64,000 nucleotides of DNA from Melampsora larici-populina 98AG31 (taxonomy: Eukaryota > Basidiomycota > Pucciniomycetes > Pucciniales > Melampsoraceae), in NCBI RefSeq assembly GCF_000204055.1, contig NW_006768787.1:736309-800308 (forward strand). The letters are read 5' to 3'. The position numbers were made by a program, and so were the translations under genes. The notes below the pieces were generated by a model. The model was not told where the DNA came from, did not search any database, and saw nothing but the letters and a program-made list of their open reading frames with translations. Position 1 is the first letter of the stretch. Each line of letters opens with the position of its first letter. This document shows positions 11,765 to 22,582 of this stretch, piece by piece.

Positions 11765-12948
11765 TTGTTAAAGACCGAGAAGATACCCTGTCGAACTTCA
11801 AAACTCTGCGGAAATCAATGTACAAAAGAAGTTCTTGAGGGGAGTGATGTACGGTTTCGAGAGATTTGTCGGATGAATAAGCTGGCTTTCAAGGGCTTGA
11901 TGAAAGCCCTTGAAGGCAAGATTATCATCCACTGCAAGCGAAGTGTGACGGTCGAAGAGCGTGTCATGATCTTTCTCTACATCATTGGCAACTCCGGAAC
12001 TAATCAAACACTTGGAGAGAGATTCCAACGCTCCGGAGCTACCATCAGCAAATATTTTCAAGAGGTTCTTGATGCCATAGTATCTTTACGTTCCATCTAT
12101 ATCGTTCAACCCACTGCCAAAGAAATATGCCCAAAACAGATTCAAAACAACCCTCGCATGGTTCCTTACTTTGAGAAATGTGTGGGTGCCATCGATGGCA
12201 CCCACATCCCATGTGTTGTACCTCCTGATCGTCAACCGGCGCATCGGAATCGAAAAGGAGATCTCAGCCAAAACGTATTGGCTGGATGCTCCTTTAACAT
12301 GCTATTCACGTTTGTCTACGCGGGTTTGGAAGGCTCTTACGCCGATGCTCGAGTGCTACATCAAGCACTCGAGGAAGATAGATTCATTGTACCAGAAGGT
12401 ACGTTTGCTTTCTTACAATTACATTTCTTTGATGAATTTTCTAATATGTTTCCTTACCTCCAGATCCCTTCTATGTAGCTGATGCTGGGTATGCAAATGT
12501 TCCGGGATTTCTTACCCCCTTTTGATTGGTACGATACCATCTCAAGGAGCGGAAGAACTCCGGATTGACGCCACGGACTGCAAAAGAACTCTATAACCAT
12601 CGACATTCTTCGCTCCGAATTGTCATAGAGCGTATCTTTGGTGTTTCCAAAATGAGATTCCCTATCCTCGCAACAATGCCATCATATTCATACAAGACTC
12701 AAGTCAAAGTGGTTGTTGCTTGTTGTGTATTACACAACTTAATTAAAATCGAGTCAGGAGAAGATGAGTTTTTCGAAGAATATGCTATCAAGGAACGATT
12801 AGAATCAAGACTGGCACGCGATGATGAGCCAGATTGGACTGAACCTACCATCCGACAACGTAATGAAGCCAATGAACAGCGTGACAGGCTTGCTCACCAG
12901 ATGTTTGAAGACTATATGACTGCACCTGCAGCTCGTCGACACGTTTAA
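11765..12948 (+). pseudogene. Harbinger DDE transposase (nuclease), interrupted
   Basis: The N-terminal part has the PCRTSKLCG...VLEGSDVRF block usual for fungal Harbinger nucleases. The catalytic triad is recognisable: first Asp in GAIDGTHIP, second Asp in GSYADARVL, and Glu in RIVIERIFGVSKMRFPIL, with the DAGYANVPGFLTPF block between. An intron 12399-12463 (GTACGT...CTCCAG) keeps the frame. TGA at 12523-12525 interrupts just after FLTPF where the family normally continues into an RGVRYHL-like block; VRYHLKE does follow, so one CGA-to-TGA change is the simplest explanation. No ATG is available in this frame upstream (TGA at 11708), so the start lies in another exon or frame or has been lost. 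It should cut and join the element's ends with the Myb-like partner, but this copy is probably inactive. Confidence 0.85.
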
Positions 12949-13027
12949 AAGCTTTTATTGGAATGTAGCCTATTCCTATTGTTTCCATTTCATATCAATG
13001 TGTATCTCTTTGTGAATCTAACAATGT

Positions 13028-13955
13028 CACCGCCAAGAAATTTGCGTCGGAACGTCCATTCTGATGTCATATCGGGAACGGTGTTCCAAATCAGATTCGG
13101 GGCCGAGATGTGCGATACGGTTGATTTGCAATGTCAAACCGGATCTGAAAGACCCGACTGATTCCTCAGTCCGATCCAGACATGGTTTGGCACATCCGAT
13201 GAGACTCAGTTCCAATGTCGAAGTGGATGTATATCAACCGACTGAGCCTCAGTCCCTTGAGGCGCGATGGCTACTCGCAAAGTGCTCATCCGACTCAACC
13301 ATAGCTGCGATGAAACCCTCCCATCGCATACGTTTTGACCAACTAAAGATCGGCCATTTGGTCCCGATTCAATCCTCCCTGCGATTTCACTTCGGTGTTT
13401 CTGGTACGATCCAATCCCCTGTATACCTGATATAATCCCAGGTCCGAGCCAACGTTGGACCTGTGTACCCGATTTGATTCCAGCTTCCGAACCAACTTCG
13501 GTGTCGTCTTTGTGATCCAACCTCAGAGTACAATGGAAATCCCGTCGCCCAAACTCCTCATAAGTTTTTTTTTTGATTTACTTTGACGGAGATCGTGTAA
13601 ATTCAAGTAACCATGTATACATTTACTCGCTTGCTGTTAGTTGTCAACTTCCACTTTTAATTCGGTGCTATTCTCGAACACTAGAATCTCTCATGAGTAT
13701 TTGTGTTATTGATTGATTATGGTATTGTGGATGGTGTTTAACCACTTATGAAATTAGATTTAAAAAAATCAAAAAATAAGTTCGAGTTTACAAAGACTGA
13801 GAGCCTTCAGAGCTAGAAAACAATGATGAATAGAGGAAAGGGATTCTTTGTGAAATACGTACTGATCAGTACTTATTTCAAGACGCCTATCAAAAGGATT
13901 TGTGTTCTCCATATACTGCCTTCTAAATTCGCAACCTCAGGAAATACTAGAAGTT
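13028..13955. repeat. left terminal inverted repeat of giant element
   Basis: The first roughly 480 bp match the reverse complement of 53263-52785 almost base for base. A left-only stretch of about 110-150 bp near 13510-13655 interrupts, and the match then resumes to about 13955 (around the TTTGTGTTCTCCA and CTAAATTCGC blocks). Within it, ACCCGATTT/ACCGATATAAT and CCGAACCAA-type words recur. Open frames in this region are shadows of the repeat. Confidence 0.85.
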
Positions 13956-14005
13956 CGAACTTGAAGTTCGAACTTTGAACTTTGAACTTTGAACTTTGAA
14001 CTTCA
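13949..14005. repeat. left subterminal AAGTTCGAA array
   Basis: GAAGTTCGAACTTGAAGTTC followed by several GAACTTT units. Similar words lie at 52205-52335 next to the right terminal repeat and in many internal clusters. Confidence 0.7.
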
Positions 14006-14324
14006 GGCTAGGACGTCAACTTGGAAATCACGTCACTTTAAGCTTGAATTTCAAACTTCGAAGTTTGAATTAAGTTATACTCCACAAAATTTTGACAAGG
14101 TGATCAGCAAACTTATCATTCTCCATTCTCTCAGTCATTCTGAAGCTTGCTAATCTTAGAGAGCCTGAGATATTATCATATAGGGACGTGAGTGAGACAA
14201 AAAAGTACTTCATGGTACAAGAAAACAAATTATAAGAAGCACAAAAAAAACCTTGACACTATATGCAGAAAGACTGATAAATGAAGGGAAAACCAAGTGG
14301 TAAGAATTGATGTTGAAAAACATC

Positions 14325-15541
14325 TCATACATGAACCTTATCATGGATAATCTTCAATTTTTTTTCAACTTCCTGATGATAAGACTTCACTACCCTTTTC
14401 ACAAAATTCTTGTACTCTTCTTCAGTTTTTCCTGCTTTTGATTGTACTACCTTGCCAATACGCCTAGCAAGTTCCGCATTTATCTGACAGGACGAGCCAA
14501 ACAACGTGATTGTGGAGTTATGCGGCCTGATTTTTTTGCCAAATTTATTTGTTGTCGTGGATTCAGATGTGTAATGAGTCTCATCTGACGCCCATAGCAT
14601 AAGAATGTTTCCCTCGCAAGCACGAAGATCCGTTTCGACATGATAATACAACAATACGAATTTGGTACCGGTAATCTTCCCTAAGCTTGATTTCTCTTTA
14701 TGTTGAGGTTTTCCAGTTGCACGCCAAATTAAATTCCAGAGGCCACAGGCATAAGGGCTTACGTCATTATCTTCATGCGGCTTGTTCCAGAAACCATCTC
14801 TGGTGACTGAGATACTAGAAAAGAGAGCACCTGATTTTTCTTCCGACCATTCTTCATCTGCAAAAGACGGAATACAACACTGAGCTGAGATGAACTTGTT
14901 CGCTTTGAATGCGCCCATTGAGAGGCTCGACATCCATTCAGCATAATTATTATGACATTTAGCCATAGCTTTCATTTCATTTCTATCTTTGAAAATACTG
15001 GCTTCGTTGGCCCCATCCTTTGGATTGAAAGCGAAAACACCTAGCAAAGAAAACATTTGAATAAGCCACAAGAAAACCAAACAAGGTCATACGTAAGAAA
15101 ATCACCAAATGTTTTTCCCGGATCACTACCTGGCCTAGACCCGGCCAACCTCATCTCACCGCCTGCTTTGCAACCTTTCATCGCGCGATTGACCTTACAA
15201 GTTGCACGTCGAAGAGTGTGGATGTACACTGTTTTAGTTGTTGATTTGAATTTTTCACGCTGAGCAAACGGAGTGGTGTCATCCGGGAAGAACTGAATGA
15301 CTTGGATGACCTTCAAATTGTCTTGGTCAACGATGACAGTGGTTCCATGGCTGATAAGTTTTCGTTCAGTGGTAGGAAGCGTTTCGTCGGTATACTTTTG
15401 TAAGAAATATATATAGGCGTCTTCAGGTAACCCCATATTCTTTAATAAATCTTCGCGAAATTGTTTGAGTAGATGAGAGTTCGAATGCGGAGGTTGGCCT
15501 GGATGTGATCGATGTCGATTAGCAGACAAGCGTTTTGTCAT
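14325..15541 (-). CDS. TET/JBP-like 2OG-Fe(II) dioxygenase, about 375 aa
   Basis: Two exons, 15541-15130 and 15040-14325, join through a GTAGTG...TTGCTAG intron at 15041-15129 and keep the frame. ATG at 15541 gives a basic start MTKRLSANRHRSHPG. A conserved-looking block reads YAEWMSSLSMGAF, then SFADEEWS, then SVTRDGFWNKPHEDNDVSPY. The HxD iron-binding pair is in NKPHEDND; the distal His is probably in WASDETHYTSES; a final GSSCQINAELARRI block resembles the end of the domain. This pattern fits the basidiomycete Tet-like 2OG-Fe(II) oxygenases, which oxidise 5-methylcytosine or related bases in DNA. Such genes are known to be expanded in basidiomycetes and linked with DNA transposons of the KDZ type; here one rides in a Tnp2-bearing element. 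No internal stop is seen. A decayed relative lies at 59.9-61.5 kb. Confidence 0.75.
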
Positions 15542-16102
15542 CCTTGAATCAAAGTGGCAATAAGTCAAGGGTTTGCTTATAAGATTGTCAAATGATCGAA
15601 CAGAATAGAGTACTCGAGAAAGGCAGAGACGAAATTGAGAACTCAAGGATGAGAGAATACGCACTCAGCGCGAGCAAAAAAAACCAACACAATTGAATAG
15701 GTTACGAATGATGAGACATTTGGGTACTGAAACTTCATGCAGCATGACTCAAAAATCCCATCAATGGCTCTGGTATGTAGAGACCAACCATATTATATTG
15801 GCAAAATCCTAATAATGTCCCGTGCTGGACCCTTGAACTTCACAGTTCAAGTTCGAAATGCAAAGGTCAAGTTCGAACTTCAAAGCCTTGGGCTTAGAGT
15901 TCCTGCAGGTTGAAATTAAGCTTTGATGTCTATTGAGTTAATGCTATCTAATGAACAAGTGGATACACTTTTATAGAATGTTCGTGCAAAGATACAAGCA
16001 AATGCAAGACATATGAGATATAATAGTAAAGAAGATATATAAATTAAACCACAAGACCCAGAGTACTCTCATTTCAGTCTGTCTTTCAAATTTATTACTC
16101 AG
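15542..16102. other. intergenic stretch with AAGTTCGAA words
   Basis: Promoter side of the TET-like gene and 3' side of the next gene. A cluster of GTTCAAGTTCGAAAT-type words lies at about 15837-15885. Otherwise nothing recognised. Confidence 0.5.
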
Positions 16103-17419
16103 TCAATCAGTGACCCTCATGCTATCTTGTTGCTCGACGGGAACTCTTCCTAGTGAGATTTGATCAGATGATGGACTGGGAGATATGTAGGAAACGTGAC
16201 TACGTATGGCATCCAGCAGTATCAGGCACTGCATATCAACTTCATGGGTGCTCTTGGAGTTTTTCATGTGATCGACTATCGAGCTCTGGATATTTGCCCC
16301 GTTGACTTAATATCAGTACACGAAGTGAAATTTGATATCAGTGGGTACTCACAAGCCAGGAATTGATATTGTCCTGATACAGCTTTAAAAGAGGTCTTTT
16401 ATCATCCAAAAATATCGAGATCTCATGGGTTTGATTCAGAGTCCCTGTGATTGATTGTTGAATTTGATTAGTGACGCAACTTCTGGTTGATCCAAACGCT
16501 TTGATGATACGGCTGAATCTGAAGCTCTCAGTCAATCTCTTTTCCAACGCATATAGTTGGTATCTTGCATCCTGATTGGCTTTGTTTGCGGTATGTATTG
16601 TATCAAGAATACTTTCAATTGACCTCGTTAGGAGCTTCAATGAATCACGATGACGGTCAAGGATCCTTTTTGCGGTGTGCATGTCCCTTGCAGCTTCCTG
16701 CCGATTAAACCACAAGGCAAACTATATGATTGTTTCAGTCATTGAAAATCTGTCGAATTATTGGTTGGTTATCTTACTCACCTCACGCATAAAGATATCA
16801 AGCTCCATTTGTCCTTTACCATTGAGTTGGCGCATCATGTCGGAGACCAAATCAACGGCATCGGAAACTTTGACCAGCAGCCTCACAGCAGCGGATGACT
16901 CTGGATAGTCCGTAAAAGTATCCAAGACACCCAATAGTTCTCTTAGAGATAGCAAATCTATGGGTTTGAGAGCAACATCATTACTCAGAGACTTCATCGA
17001 TTCAATAAAGGTGACGGGGGTATATTGAGCCTTGTGAAGTTCTTTCAATTCTTGACCTGACTTCATTCGGTCTGTTGCCTCCTTCAGCTGGTCGACGTTT
17101 GTGGCTGATGAGCTTCTAAAAAATCATGACATATAACATTTGATGGTCAGCAATATTTAACAATGACAAATGAGTATGTATCAATATACCCCTGGAATAT
17201 ATACCAAGCCACGATTGTCAAAATAGCAGATAGCACTATAAATTGTATTTGGAAAGTGTGGTGCTTATGATGCAATGCATCATGATCAGGGGTGGGTTTG
17301 GTCGGAGAAGTGGAATCAGGCAAGTTGAATTTTGAATCGCCGGGCATTTCCTGACTAGATGCCAGCCAGTTTGGGTCCATGATTGATGAGGATGTATCGT
17401 AATTAGGTATCTCGGCCAT
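16103..17419 (-). CDS. single-pass membrane protein with long helical region (four exons)
   Basis: ATG at 17419 (MAEIPNYDTSSSIMD). Exon 1 carries a hydrophobic segment, residues about 64-82 (FIVLSAILTIVAWYIFQG), then a donor after FQG. Exon 2 begins near 17113 (SSSATNVDQLKEATDRMKSG), exon 3 near 16696 (EAARDMHTAKRILDRHRDSL), and a last short exon begins near 16288 (SSIVDHMKNSKSTHEVD) and stops at TGA 16103-16105. Introns have good GTGAGT/GTATAT donors. The layout is a short cytosolic N-terminus, one TM helix, then several hundred residues of amphipathic helices with leucine heptads. It is divergent from, and shares the same architecture with, the gene at 18205. I recall families of this look as basidiomycete proteins of unknown function. 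Not disrupted as far as can be seen. Confidence 0.65.
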
Positions 17420-18204
17420 GATATTTTGAGTCACAAGTAGACGGAATATTTAAAGAACCAGATGTTCGTTCCTATGTGTGATTTCTACGGTGTTCACTTT
17501 GAATTTTTGTAAGTTGGGGTATTGATGATCAGCGAAGTATGGGCCTGCCAATAAATATGTTGACTCTGGCTATGTCTTTGGTCAAAGATTCGCACCATTC
17601 TACGCAGGCTCTGAGGAGCAGCCCCAGAACCTCAGTGTCTTTGATGATAAGCCGTTTGTACGATTTAAGATGACAAACACGTTTCTCACTTCGAAAAGCA
17701 TACACAGATGTGTTATTACGTTGAGCTTGTGAGATGCGTACCTCGCTTAGAAAACAACTTAGCTTGCACTACGCGATTCAATTAAAACAGTTAAAACCCC
17801 GTTGCGTTGTTGCGTTGAGCCCTGTTGAGCCCGCGAGATGCGTATCCTGAGCCGGCTTGTCATCCAGACTTCCCGAAACTTCTGAAAATCTTTTAAGTCC
17901 TTTGTAGGATTTGAAATGACAGACGCATTTCCCTTTCTGCTGGGGACTGCCTACTTGCAACACTGAGACGCGACTGAGTTTTAACGCGTAGAGAGTCACA
18001 TGGACACTCAGAATCGCGGTCAAATCCACCTCACTCCTGCAACTACTCGCTCAAGTTAGAATCCTCACCGTCTCTCAACTCACTTGAAAATCACGCAATC
18101 TGATATACTAGTGGGTTTATTCTGATTCCTACACGTCTTGCTGAGATGAAGCTAGGGACTGACTCATCCAAATAACACAAATCACCTCCTACACTTTCAG
18201 GATA
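17420..18204. promoter_or_regulatory. shared divergent promoter region
   Basis: The 785 bp between two divergently transcribed membrane-protein genes. Two related blocks, about 17641-17745 and 17803-17935, share AGATGCGTA, GTTGAGC and ACGATTTAAGATGACAAAC-like segments in different order, a possible duplicated regulatory unit. No defined factor site can be assigned. Confidence 0.4.
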
Positions 18205-19419
18205 ATGACTCAATCAGCTGTTTCAAGGCACCTCCTCAGATGGGCTGTATTTGCTCTAGTAGTGGCAACGATTCCGGCTATCCCCAAAGCTATCCACCAA
18301 TACCTTGTCGGGAGTTTCAGGATCCAAGTCCCGACAGCTTCACACTTGTACTGTACCTATATTGGTGGCCCTTATTTTTGCGGATGCAAAGGCAATAGTT
18401 GCTCAAACAAGGTGGCTTCATTATCAAACAGCGTTACGTCTACTGCACGCTCTGCCGGAGATATTTTTGAATCAATCCTTGACCTTGGAAATCCTACTCA
18501 TGTCCGTCTTTACCAAGATGAGATACTGGAACTGTCCCAGGCCATCGCCGCTTCTGATATACCGGAAAAGAAAGACCACCTGGGCAAATGCGTTCGAAAT
18601 CTCACTGAGATGAACAGAAATGTGAGGGACAAGGTGAATCTCTTGAATGGTGCGAGCATCTCAGTCTTACGAAAGGTTTTTCAAAAGGTGAGATGTCATT
18701 TTTTTAAAAACTATTGATACGTTTCAAGGGCTGCCCAGCCAAAGCTGATACATAGTGACTTTCGGACACCCCAGCTTGAAGTGATCCGGCTTATTCTAAC
18801 TTCCATCGCCAACGGGGAAAACAAGTACTCGACTGTGTCAGCTCAGGTCAGATTAGAAGATCTGGTCCAGACCATCTCGGATGGGTTTTCTGGCATGCAA
18901 GCGCAGATAGATGCCACCATTCCCCTGGCCAGACAAGGTTCGGCTCTTGCGGCCGGTGTGGGCGCCCAGTTTGCATGAGGAAACATGCGACTAAGGAAGT
19001 TCAAGGCGGGTATCCCATTCTGGAAACGTCTCGTGAACTTTGGAAGCTGGGGAACTCAATTGCTTGCTAGCAATATTGCATTAACTTCAGCAAGTGCATT
19101 GACTTTACGGTCTATTGCCACAAAGCTTGAAGACCTGTGTGCAACTCTTGTGACCTTTCAGGGCAACGCCGAACATTTTCAAGTAAGTGTGTTGTATCTT
19201 GACTAAAAGCCTGATAAATGACATATGAAATTGGCTTTTTAGGCTGAAATCATAGGCAATCATATGGCTTCTCGGGAGCTAGCAATCGAAGACAAATTTC
19301 GGGCAATGAGCCAGGTGATCGGTCGTTTCAGTCAGCTCACCAAGACAGCTGCTTACAAGTCTAAACCAACTTGGATCAATCTGCCTACCATTGAAGGTGG
19401 ACAGCCATTCACTGTTTAA
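18205..19419 (+). pseudogene. membrane-anchored helical protein, partner of the divergent gene; one in-frame TGA
   Basis: ATG 18205. Residues about 12-30 (WAVFALVVATIPAIPKAI) form a hydrophobic anchor, followed by a Cys-containing stretch (YFCGCKGNSCSNK) and a long helical region (STARSAGDIFESILDLGNPT). Exons continue near 18730-18975 and 18979-19182, where the protein again has hydrophobic alanine/glycine runs, then a last exon near 19243-19419 ending GGQPFTV and TAA. TGA at 18976-18978 splits the third exon; the frame is open on both sides, so a single substitution (A-CGA-G to TGA) would explain it. The TM-then-helical-bundle plan matches the divergent neighbour, suggesting two halves of one membrane-associated assembly. 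Function unknown. Confidence 0.55.
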
Positions 19420-19846
19420 TATTCATAACCCCAAACTTATACCTCCTTGGATACATCCCACTTCACAGCCCATTTGTTACTGTGCTGTACCTGTTTGTCT
19501 GATTTCTTCCCTTTGTATATGAGTGTGTTCCTTTTCAATTATTAAATGTTTTCCAATAAATCATGTCATTTATAGACGGAATATCAACCAGATGTCAGGG
19601 TGAAAGATTGATTTACAAAGAAAAAATGCTTCTTTTTGATTTGATGATCAATTATGAATAGCAATGTGGCGATATCTTATAAGTGATGTATTTACAAATT
19701 ACATGATCTTTCAATATATCTACAAGGAGATCTTCTGTATTTCTATTGCCATTAGGTGAACAAGAAGTAAAGTTTTTCCATAGAGGAACGTAAATTGACA
19801 TTCCTATATAGCAAATTGTTCTTCACAACTTTCATTAGCTTCTAAC

Positions 19847-20380
19847 ACTTCGAAGTTCATCTCGAAGTCATTTACGCTTTATTAAACCAGCCGACTCTGT
19901 CTCTAAATCATACCAAGGAGGTAGGGCCTCTGAGCCAACCCTAGTGGAAATATATATCCTCGTCTCTTTACTCTATATGACTCTCTTGTGATAGACTTCG
20001 AAGTTCATTTTGAAGTCATCTAAGTTGTATTAAAACAGCAGTCTCTTTCTTTAAAAAAATCAAAGCAAGTAGGGGCTTGACCCCAGTCAATATGTATCTT
20101 TGTTTATTTACTCTAAGACTATATGACTCTCTGGTGATACACTTCGAAGTTCATTTCGAAGTGATCTATGCTATAGCTATTAAACCCGCAGTTTTTCGAG
20201 AAAGACCCCGGATCAGGATTACCACGGCCTCTGAACCAACCTCTGTCCAAACATTTCTTTATTTGTTTGCTCTATATCACTATTTTGTGATGTACTTCGA
20301 ACTTCATTTCGAACTTATCTACGCGACTGTCAAACCAGCAGATCTTGACTGGGGATGGTTATGAGCCAACGCCAATAGGT
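19847..20380. repeat. tandem repeat, four units of about 148 bp
   Basis: Units begin ACTTCGAAGTTCAT at about 19847, 19995, 20141 and 20294 and include ATTAAACCAGC and a CCTCTGAGCCAACC-type block. They lie in the 1-kb gene-free stretch 19420-20426 between convergent genes. Each unit carries the AAGTTCGAA-type word found elsewhere in the giant element. Confidence 0.75.
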
Positions 20381-20426
20381 ATAACACTTCTTTTCACTTT
20401 AACCCCTTGTTGTAACCGTCATCTAT

Positions 20427-21690
20427 TTACCTTTCAAAACTCATAGCATGAACCTTAGCATCGTATTGGCGGCGACTCTCTGGATCAAGTAACACCTCAG
20501 CAGCAGCCGCTATCTAAGGTAGAGGGTCATCCACCAGCGTCAGAGTGTGCTCAAGGTTGGGAGGTAGTGGTGTGAGCTTGTATCCTGGCTTACCTGCTGT
20601 GCTACCCCAGTGTGTCCACCCTTGTCTGGATGAAAATACAACATGCATGACCTCCAGCGACTTTTTATCTGGGCAGGATTAGCCGTTGGGGCTAGAGCAA
20701 GCCGCTTTTTGAGGAAGTAAATATTAAAATCAACGCTAAGTTTCATTGGTAGAAATATTTGGGAAACCTTCACTCACTTCGTAATGAGTTGGTTCTCTTC
20801 TTTTCTGGGTTTTATGCCTGCAGGATATGGTGTTGCACTTCTCTTTGTAGGTGGCTCGTCTATGAAGCTGTGACAACCAAAGAAAATTATCATCCAAACT
20901 GTTGATGTAGAACTGGCTTTCAGAATTCCATAATTGTTTTAGAACTTCTTCTCCCGCTTTCAGTTGGCCAACGTGCAAATATACCTCGGCAAGAAATAGA
21001 TGAATCTTGACAATACTTTCTTTCAAATTTTTATCATATGCCTTTTTTTCCTCTTTTGCGCGACTAATACCTCCTTGTAAAACAAAAATGGCATCTTGTG
21101 ATTGATCTTGTGACAGAAAATCTTGAGCATACATATACATCAGGTCTAGGATCTCTTTGATGGTGAATACATCCTGAGAAATGTCTGATGCCTTTTAAAA
21201 GTGAAAAAGAACATCCTTGTCAATCAATAATATGAACAAATATCATGTATTGGAGCAGGTATCTACAGACATATTTACGATCCTCGGTACCGTCATTTAA
21301 GCTAGCCTCAACTTCAAAGTATAAGTGAGATAGTTCCAGATATTTTGGATGTGTGGCCGGTATGATGAGGGAAGAATCAGGATTCCAGGCTTGTTGGAGG
21401 GTGTCGAAGGCCGCTTGTGGTTGCTGAAGCCTCAAGTAACATCTTGTCAGATTGAAACAAGACAGAATCCAACCTGTATGGGGACCTCTACCGATGGTCC
21501 CGTTTTGGCTTTCACATCTTGCCATTTTGGTGGAATAAAAATCCAGGAGTTGCAAATATATTTTTGCAGAGTCTGTATAACTGCCTTTCAAGTTGGCAAA
21601 TTCGGCTTGATCCATAAGTTGATCCACACGTTGCTGATGCTGTAAGGTTGGATCAGGAGGTGCTCGATGAGACTTGATAGTTGGGGGCAT
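20427..21690 (-). CDS. TPR-repeat co-chaperone with C-terminal J domain
   Basis: ATG 21690 (MPPTIKSHRAPPDPTLQ). Exon 1 has helix pairs typical of TPR repeats (DQAEFANLKGSYTDSAKIYL, then CFNLTRCYLRLQQPQAAFDT). The next exon, from about 21193, adds more TPR-like pairs (IHLFLAEVYLHVGQLKAGEE). The last two exons encode a J domain: ANPAQIKSRWRSCMLYFHPDKGG with the invariant HPD, and after an intron (about 20520-20595) AAAEVLLDPESRRQYDA, which is helix IV. Stop TAA at 20427. J domains recruit and stimulate Hsp70 ATPase; TPRs bind client or chaperone tails. TPR-plus-J proteins (DNAJC3/DNAJC7-like) are known in eukaryotes, but with different TPR numbers. An Hsp70 co-chaperone in transposon cargo is unusual. 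Reading frames look intact. Confidence 0.75.
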
Positions 21691-22582
21691 ATTTAAGAAG
21701 CGCTAAAATTGGTCATCTGAAGCAAAGACATCTGATTTTCCATCAAATATATGATAAACCCACCATACTTCCCACTTTGGGACATTTGTTTGAGTGATAG
21801 ACTTGTGTTGACGTGTTGGTTGTTTTGGCTTCCAGTGTACCGTTGTATGATCTCTTGGAGCGGGATGAAGTGGACGCGTTGCTTGATTCAATTCAAAGAG
21901 TCCTCGGATCGGGTGAAAAACTCATCTTGAACGTAATGGAGCCCAGGCCCAGAGTAAGCTGGTAACGTATCTATTTTCGCGATGATGATAGAGCAGGTGT
22001 TAGTGTATGCAATGTTGAGGCGGTAAGAGTTTGATGGGGTGGTGCAATTGAGATGTCACATCTAGGATACAAGTCAAACGCGCTCGTGAGGGGCTTAGTG
22101 AAGCTTACTCTGCGCGTGGAGCAAAGTAGTACAATTCAGGCCTCAATTGAGCTGGCCACTGACCAAAAGTCTCATTCCTTGGATCATCCCCCTTCATAAA
22201 CGCTCTTGAGAGCTCTGAGCGTTGATGCGTAACAAGCGTAACTGAGGTACTGAGGTACTGAGGTGATAAAGACTTGTAGAAGGTGACATCCTTCCAGTTC
22301 ACTTCTCGGCTGAGCCGCTTGCACACAAAGGCGCGTATGTCTTGGCTTTAAACCGGAAGACGTCTCATCATGAGCTACGCAGAATCATGATGGTTCAGTC
22401 TGGGAAACGGAGCTCACGAACTCAGCACGTCTGTCACGTTAATTGACGGTATATATATATCTGTCTACAACTTCAATGGTCAAAACATATCAAATCCAAC
22501 TTGTGACTTCTATTCCCTTCGTTCTCCACACTTCAAGCTCGACGAAGCCAATTTTTCATAATCAACTCAACAATCGTCTGTG
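21691..22582. other. divergent intergenic region
   Basis: Lies between the TPR-J gene (minus) and the SUN gene (plus), so it should hold both promoters. No repeat or further gene recognised; short open frames on the minus strand lack coding character. Confidence 0.45.

Noticed and set aside
13064..13520. Similar open frames at 13064-13435 and on the minus strand at 52856-53362
   Set aside because: They are the two copies of the giant element's terminal inverted repeat and are open by chance on both strands.
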